A DNA stretch of 64,000 bases from the NCBI GenBank assembly GCA_029962745.1, contig CM057165.1, positions 382,990 through 446,989 on the forward strand, given 5' to 3'. Source of the stretch: Echinometra lucunter. Lineage: Eukaryota > Echinodermata > Echinoidea > Camarodonta > Echinometridae. Positions 57,824 to 64,000 of this stretch are shown here, piece after piece; the stretch's first letter is position 1; every line of letters starts with the position of its first letter. The position numbers and the translations under genes were made by a program. The notes under the pieces were generated by a model. It saw nothing but the letters and a program-made list of their open reading frames with translations. It did no database searches and was not told the DNA's origin.

Positions 57824-58855
57824 TGGTTATATTGTTGGTAGTTATGGTGTTCAGTCATATTTGACTATTCATGCCTAGTCAAGTTATGGCAAAGTACAAG
57901 TAGTATGTTATTTATTCCTGACATGGGAAACTGCTTTACATGAGAGTTTATTTCATATAAGAGTGAAAACGTAATAGAAAAACAGTTATAGAATAGCAAA
58001 TTATTACAGTGAATAGCAAAGCAAAAACAAAGAGATAGATAAAAAGTTGAAACAAGTTTTGGATGTGCGATCAACACAATGCAGCAAAGAAGAACTGTAA
58101 ACAGAGTGCAGTCTTGCCAAATATGCTGGGAAATTTGATAAGTTTACCTATACAGATTGGAGGAGCTTTAATGGCTTTCTTCATTATAATCATAGCATCA
58201 ATCAATTTGAGCTTGAAATATAAACAAACGTATCACCACCTTTGTATCTTTGTATCTGTGTGTGTGAATATGCATTACATCTAGGGGGCGAGAACTCTGT
58301 AATTGGAATTTTAATGGGTCTCCTGACGAAGATTTTCACGGTGTGCGTAAAAATCTCTGTGGGGACGTTGTGTTGATAGCCGCGGGGGTTGGGCGAGCAT
58401 TGTATGACCCATTAGGGTATGTTGATGTAGGATAGGGTGATGCAGTGTGACTCTGGTTATCCAAACAAATACCTGTATTGCTACATTCACACTACCGTTA
58501 TCTTCAGGGAAAGTAATTTCGAGAAGATATTTGCCGTGAACAGAACCGTCTTCAAAATTTTCCTAAGAAATCTTCACACAGTTTACATTCCTTGAAAAAA
58601 GAAATCACTTACAGAAGAAGCTAAGTAGGATCAAAAACTTTTCAAAATAATTGCAAGAAATGTTTTAGCAAATAATCCAGTTTTGTGAAGATTAAATGGT
58701 TAATGGTACATTTGATTGCAGGAAAATTTTGGCTAGAATAATAGTAGTACATTCTACCGCAGGAAACTTTTTGCTAGAATAGTATCCCACTTAGCCAGTA
58801 TACAAGATGAACACTTTGCTAGGACTTTGGAATATGTGTTCAGAGGCTAGAAGAA
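57824..58855. other. No feature recognised
   Basis: Non-coding DNA; a CG-richer patch at 58330-58400 is not accompanied by an exon. Confidence 0.35.
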
Positions 58856-58857
58856 GG

Positions 58858-58985
58858 CACAGTGGCTTGGTGATAGATAGAGCAGTGGTCTTGCAACTGG
58901 GAGGTAGGGGTTCAAAACCAGGTTGATGCATTAGTGCCCTTTGGTTACGCAATAACCCTTCTTACCAAGTTCCCCTAGAGAGGAC
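58858..58985 (+). mobile_element. tRNA-derived SINE
   Basis: TGGCTTGGTGATAGATAGAG and B-box-like GGTTCAAAACC (58909-58919) give a tRNA-like head, followed by TTAGTGCCCTTTGG, a tail segment seen downstream of tRNA heads in marine invertebrate SINEs. The A-box is degenerate. Confidence 0.6.
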
Positions 58986-58989
58986 TTAA

Positions 58990-59275
58990 CTAACAGCATA
59001 TGAATTGACAGAAAGTATGCTGAAAAGTTGTCAATTTGTATGGAAAAACCGTGATCATAAACTATATTTCGCATTTCCAATTTAAGGATTTTAGTGCTTA
59101 TTTTCCTTCGAAAGATTTTCGGGATCAAACAAAAAATACTGATGCAACCAAAATGGGCACAGCATGTATAGAATTCTTTACTCTTTCTGCTCGTGTATTT
59201 GGAAATAGGGTTCTACATACAAAGTTAGTGGGCCAGCAGCCTCAGAATGTGGATCCTTTGATGATAAATGGATCA
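58990..59275. mobile_element. Decayed piggyBac-like MITE copy
   Basis: Follows the interior of 57144-57551 (GAATTGACAGAAAGTATG, AATTTAAGGATTTTAGTGCT, GATGCAACCAAAATGGGCAC) but has lost its left terminal repeat; the right end reads GATAAATGGATCAA. A 169-codon open frame that starts inside it is not a gene. Confidence 0.75.
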
Positions 59276-59650
59276 ATAGCCTTTTGGATGTGGGAAGACA
59301 GTATGCTTCTCAGCTCAGGATGGTGCATCCAAATTCTCCTTCATCCTCAATTATCAATTCCAGAAGATGTCATGCATGTATTGGAAAGGATGCTGTGTAC
59401 ATACTTTTCTGAAGCCCATGCACCTTCTATAAATATCCTTTCAGTATACATCCTCTGTGTGAACAAGTCATATGTCCAGATTAAAGGTGCATGTATATAC
59501 CCTGAAGTGTTTGCATTATCAAGAATACCTGGTGCTGGTCATTAGAAAGTACATGGAACTGTTAATTAACCCCTTGACTACTGAATGCTCAAATTCCAAC
59601 ACACAGAGAATCTGGTTCCAGTAGCCATTGGGGTAAGAACTAGTGTGTTC
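59276..59650. other. No feature recognised
   Basis: Non-coding DNA between two mobile elements. Confidence 0.35.
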
Positions 59651-60191
59651 AGTTAACTATGCTGGCCCTGAAGTACGCTCGACAACAGGTCATGTGCGAC
59701 GTGAATTTCGCATACCGGGTCATGAATTTCGCATACCGGGTCATGAATTTCGCATCCCAGGTCATGAATTTCACATCCCGGGACCTGAATTTTGCATCAC
59801 GGGTCCTGAATTTCGCATCCCAGGTCCTGAATTTTGCATCCTGGGTCCTGAACTTCGCATACCGGGTCATGAATTTCGCATCCCAGGTCATGAATTTCAC
59901 ATCCCGGGACCTGAATTTTGCATCACGGGTCCTGAATTTCGCATCCCAGGTCCTGAAGTTTGCATCCCGGGTCCTGAACTTCGCATCACGGGTCCTGAAT
60001 TTCGCATCCCAGGTCCTGAATTTTGCACCCCGGGTCCTGAACTTCACGTCACGGGTCATGAATTTTGCGACTGGGACGCAAAGTTCGCGTCACGGGTCGC
60101 AAATTTCACGACTTGGGCGCAAAGTTGGCCGCGAAATTCACGTCGCACAAGACCTGTTGTCAAACGTACTTCAGGGCCACCGTAGTTAACT
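59651..60191. mobile_element. 541-bp TIR element carrying a 21-bp minisatellite
   Basis: Roughly 60-bp inverted ends: AGTTAACTATGCTGGCCCTG at the left and, inverted, AGTTAACTACGGTGGCCCTG at the right, continuing through TGAAGTACG and ACAACAGGTC. The interior is a tandem array. The palindromic AGTTAACT at each tip prevents a clear call of the target duplication. Confidence 0.8.
59697..60115 (+). repeat. 21-bp minisatellite inside a TIR element
   Basis: About 20 units of GGTCCTGAATTTCGCATCCC plus one base with A/G/C variants (GGTCATGAATTTCGCATACC). Because the unit is 21 bp, frames stay open on both strands, giving a seven-residue period (E-F-R-I-P-G-P/H). There is no sign that it is translated. 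Confidence 0.9.
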
Positions 60192-60614
60192 CCGGTGTCA
60201 TCACCACAATACTCTAATAGCTTGAACCCTGTTGAGCACATTTTCTAGTTTGGATAACAGGCATTTTCCCTAGACCCCAGTCCAAGTTAATCTTGGGCAT
60301 AGCATTCAATGGATTTGTAATGTAATAACTTTAGAAGAAACATTCATAGAAACAAGAGTGTGTAGTTATTTGTCTTTTTCTTTCTCTCTGAATGAACTCA
60401 AATGAATTTAATCAGTGCTTGTTTTGATTTTAGTAAGAAAAGTTGTTTGATAGCATTACTGATATCTGTTAATGAATCGATCCAACTACATAAATTGATA
60501 TTCAATTTATGAAATATTTAGAATTTATTGTATAAGATGATACTTGTAAAAAAAAAATCAATTTTTTTTTTTACTGTATTCACAACAGCACTGCACATAA
60601 CATAGAAAGTAACA
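60192..60614. other. No feature recognised
   Basis: Non-coding AT-rich DNA. Confidence 0.35.
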
Positions 60615-60791
60615 CACTCTAAATTTTTTAGATTAGTAATTAATCTAAGTGAATTGTTATAAGGGACTAATCCAAAATTATAATCAATAAGATTGATTTC
60701 TAAATCCAGTAGATTGATTTCTAAATCCAGTAGATTGAGATTTTTAATTGAAATTTCAACTCATCCATGATTCAAGTCGAGATTTAGAGTG
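60615..60791. mobile_element. Short MITE with CACTCTAAAT ends
   Basis: 177 bp; CACTCTAAAT and ATTTAGAGTG form the ends, and the interior has a direct repeat of AGATTGATTTCTAAATCCAG at about 60691 and 60710. Confidence 0.65.
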
Positions 60792-62430
60792 CAGGTGTTA
60801 TACTGCAATGATTCAGGATGAATAAAGTGTCATTGTATTCACATGAAATAAAAGATAGGCTTGTCATCCCTTATGACATATTCGTTTGAAGCTGTAATTA
60901 TTGCCAAGGTTCCTCTTTAAGATTTACCTTCAGGGTAAAACAGGATGACCTTATCTAGCACTGGGGTGTTGAAGGGAAAAGATAATTCTTACCTGTCAGT
61001 ATTTCGCTGTAATATGACTGCTCATTGACATGTTTATGAGATCAGGAGATTGAGCAAAAGTTTGGAATGGCTGACATGTCTGATATATCAACTCAAATTG
61101 GCAAGGCCTAAAATAGGAACAAAGTTTCATAATTCATCAAGTGCAGTGTCAGTTTTAACACCTGCAGGGTGAAAATTGTAATTTTATTCTCAAAGTGTCG
61201 CATTCAAGTGGTTCAAGCACTTAATTTGAGAAATGAATGTTGTGGCCGCAAGCTCGGGTGTGGCATTAATGTTCTTTGGCAGAATACATATGCTACTCCT
61301 TTTATTTATTTGCACCAAGATTTCTTAAAACACTTGAAATGCATGATGAATTTACTGCTTAATGAGGGCTGTGGGAACTAAGGCTGAGGAAATAAATTCC
61401 AAAATATTCTGTGAGCATTGGAGATTTTATACAGTGACGTGAAGAGCACACGTCAAGAGAATATCATTGCAGTAAATCATATATATTGAGGAATTTTATG
61501 CACTATTGACTGCATGAGATTTATCAAGATCAAGATTTATTGAATTTTTGAAAAATCATTAGGCACTTCCATTTGACAGATTATCTTGGGATTATCATGC
61601 AATGTATCAACTGAATATTTTTGAAGGCTGTCCTCTGTTTTGTCGAAACTATATTCTGCTTCGGGGCACTGCACACACTGTAATGGATTCATACAACATT
61701 AAAGTTCTGTTTCACATCCATCTATAGATATATGTACTGCATGCTGTTTTGTGTTGAAGATATTGTAAGAAAAAAATAATACCTCTCACCTTTTCACGGG
61801 ATTCAAAAGGAAAAATGGTAGAGAGATTTTCAAATGTTAATCAGATACAATCCTTTGAATGTATGATAATGCTGCATAATTGGATTGCATAGATACACAG
61901 TTGTATGCATGGAGATTCACTGTGCATGTATCTTAGTTTAGAAGACTGGCATGATATTCTGTGGATTTTTTTTTTTCTGTTTTAAACCTCTTCACATATT
62001 GCTTTTGTTCTCTCTTTCTATTATTTTCTTATTTTTATCAGTCTTCTTAATCATATTTTCTTATTTTATTTTTTTTTCATTGTTGATGCAGTTTCTCCTT
62101 TCTACTTATTTTCTTTATGACCCAGCATGTTTAGTAGGACCAACGGAAGAAGTCCCAGCGAGCGTCCACACTATGGGATTTCTGCAAAAGTCCCGCTTAA
62201 TGGGACTTTCCCTGGAAAACAAGTCCTAGTCTGAACACAGCGTTAGATTAACTTATAAGAAATTTTGAGTGTTCTGCCCTCTTGAAAATATCTGCACTTC
62301 TTTCATTCAGTCAGTGAATATATTCAATTCAGGAGGGGGAGGAGTTTAAAGTCTTGTATGAAATGAATGAAATGCAAATTGAGAATGAGGCTATGGGTAA
62401 GGAAATAGTGTGAAAAGGGATCATGTTAAC
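60792..62430. other. No gene recognised
   Basis: Non-coding. T-rich at 61968-62090. A stretch at 62130-62245 (GTCCCAGCGAGCGTCCACAC, GTCTGAACACAGCG) looks like a MITE fragment, unconfirmed. Confidence 0.35.
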
Positions 62431-62432
62431 CT

Positions 62433-62614
62433 TTTTCAATGTTGCTTTTCCCTCTCCTTTTTATTCTCTCTTTATCTCAGTTTTCTTATACTTATATTTT
62501 TCTTCATAGCTGTTTATAGCATGTAACCCTTTTTTCTTCATGTTGCTTTTCCCCTCTCCTTTTTACTCTCTCTTTACCTCAGTTTTCTTATACTTATATT
62601 TTACTTCTTAGCTG
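62433..62614 (+). repeat. Tandem duplication, ~105-bp unit
   Basis: TGTTGCTTTTCCCTCTCC, TTTATCTCAGTTTTCTTATA and TAGCTGTTT occur in order twice (from about 62440 and 62540) with few differences. Confidence 0.85.
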
Positions 62615-63274
62615 TTTGTTTATTCCCCGGTGTCCTTCAGAGCTGAGCCTGTGACACTGATCGTTCATTATCTAGACATTATGATACATGTTCAATGAGT
62701 GTTGATCTAAAGGCATATATCGTCGGTGGGGCGACAAAACCTCGTTTCTCAAAAAAATCAAATGTTCAGGAAAGTGAAAAAAACATAGTGCCAAAGCATT
62801 ATAAGCAATGGGATTGCCTTTCCTTTGACATGCCGTGGTGGCTTCATTTTTTTTTGTAAGAGAGCTGGGATTTGGACAGGACATCACTTGACTGATAATC
62901 TGGAGTCTAATACAAACAAGTAATTTTCACTAAAATTTGAGATACAAGGTCTTATCACCCTGATTCATGAATACATGCGAGCATGATGAATCCTATGTGT
63001 AGGAGTTGTTTGGTTGAATTAACAGGGCTATTCTGAGCTGACATTTGTTCTAATACAGAGCTTGACCTATTTCAGAATATTGAACGAATTGAAGCTCATG
63101 TTAAATAGGATTTTGAAGCCCAGTAAATCTAATAATGCTGGAAATACATGAAAATGTTTGTGGGACAGTTCTGATAAATCTGTCTTTCATTCTTCAATTG
63201 TTTCTATGCTATAGATACTACTTCTCTCAATTTCAATACTGCAATCTAACACCAAATTCCAGAGGCTACTAAAC
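62615..63274. other. No feature recognised
   Basis: Non-coding DNA with no exon found. Confidence 0.35.
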
Positions 63275-63522
63275 TTTGATTTCTGCAGAGTCAAATCTGG
63301 CTCAGAATATGGTGTCAGCTGGAAGTCAGTTCTATTCAGAGTTAAAGTAACTCATATTTCCGAATTGATTTGACTTGAATGGTGTAGTGTCAACTGAGAA
63401 TGGACCAAATTCGAGTCAAAGTAACTCCATTCTAAGTCAAATTAATTACAGAAATCTGAGTCAGTTTAGCTCCAAATAGAGTTGACTCCATTTCGAGTCA
63501 AATTTGACTTCGCAGAAATAAG
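63275..63522. mobile_element. Foldback element with AGTCAAATTTGACT motifs
   Basis: GATTTCTGCAGAGTCAAATC at the left pairs with GTCAAATTTGACTTCGCAGA at the right; inside, AGTCAAA, GAGTTGACTC and GAGTCAAAGTAACTC recur in both orientations. Confidence 0.55.
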
Positions 63523-63604
63523 AGTGTAAAATGAGAAGGATCTATTAAACAACAGTATGAACAGTATAAATATTCTAAGAATATATGACTTCTTGCCTGC
63601 TTAA

Positions 63605-64000
63605 AAGGTATTGGCTAACTTTGTGAGCAGCTGATTTAAACAATTCTCAAACTAAGATGAAACATGTGTATGAGTACTTGTATTTGTACTCAAAAACCCT
63701 GAAACCAACCATAATTTGGAATGAAAAACTGTAAGTTAGACGCAAACCGCAATTTTATTAGCTTTCGTCTCGAGAGACAATGAACTGAGAGGATCGTTTG
63801 CACGAATTAAAAAATACCGTTACCTGCCTTCCCTCGCGTGATATGCCAATACACACAGTACGGTCCGTTGAGTCATGCGCGCATGCACACTCCTTACGCC
63901 TGGTCTGTGCAACCGACCCTCGTATATTTTTCAAATGTTGGTTCACATTTCCAATATTTAAAATACTTCCTGTGGATATTATACTCTGAAACTTTCAGAC
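63605..64000. mobile_element. TTAA-flanked MITE, truncated by window end
   Basis: Second copy of 28824-29268 in the same orientation, starting after TTAA at 63601-63604. It has an extra ~45 bp (GTGTATGAGTACTTGTATTT) near 63665 and runs past the window edge. Confidence 0.8.

Noticed and set aside
59036..59545. 169-codon plus-strand open frame
   Set aside because: The first third is the interior of a decayed piggyBac-like MITE and the rest has no coding signature.
59643..60189. Repeat proteins with a seven-residue period on both strands
   Set aside because: They follow from the 21-bp minisatellite inside a TIR element; no transcript evidence.

Overview
This is eukaryotic, AT-rich, repeat-dense genomic DNA. 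Genes are split by introns with GT/AG sites, and microsatellites, minisatellites, tRNA-derived SINE heads and many short terminal-inverted-repeat (TIR) elements fill the rest. The repeat style suggests a marine invertebrate deuterostome, most likely an echinoderm such as a sea urchin. That is an inference from texture; no gene here fixes the species.

The window is a scaffold piece made of four contigs separated by three runs of exactly 500 N (6669-7168, 30140-30639, 46631-47130). Contig 1 (1-6668) carries the 3' part of a plus-strand gene, five coding exons between 1759 and 5691. It encodes a basic, Ser/Thr-Pro-rich protein with several CDK-type sites and an RxL motif; I do not recognise the family. 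Contig 2 (7169-30139) has no secure gene. Contig 3 (30640-46630) has the last two coding exons of a minus-strand gene (46177-46018 and 45375-45292) and, downstream on the same strand, a likely first coding exon of another gene (42550-42436). Contig 4 (47131-64000) is repeat-rich with no supportable gene.

The largest structure is a giant inverted duplication: 7169 to about 18300 is repeated in reverse complement at 30640-41360. On each side the homology stops at a contig end, so reverse-complemented contig 3 would dovetail onto the start of contig 2 by about 11 kb. The simplest reading is two unmerged, probably allelic, contigs placed side by side with one inverted. It is probably not a natural palindrome. 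The arms differ in tandem-array lengths, which gives a view of allelic array variation.

Mobile DNA includes a ~405-bp piggyBac-like MITE family (TTAA plus CCC ends; two intact loci, one seen in both arms, and two decayed copies), two further TTAA-flanked MITE families (one copy interrupted by an 886-bp insertion with a paralogous empty site in the same window), a 514-bp TIR element with a perfect 8-bp target duplication, a 1.35-kb TIR element with a nested foldback, and a 541-bp TIR element that carries a 21-bp minisatellite. Tandem arrays include a 22-bp satellite, a 65-bp array with a 130-bp higher-order unit, a ~170-bp array and a 15-bp Thr/Ser-coding minisatellite. I found no CRISPR array, rRNA, true tRNA gene, viral gene or toxin gene.
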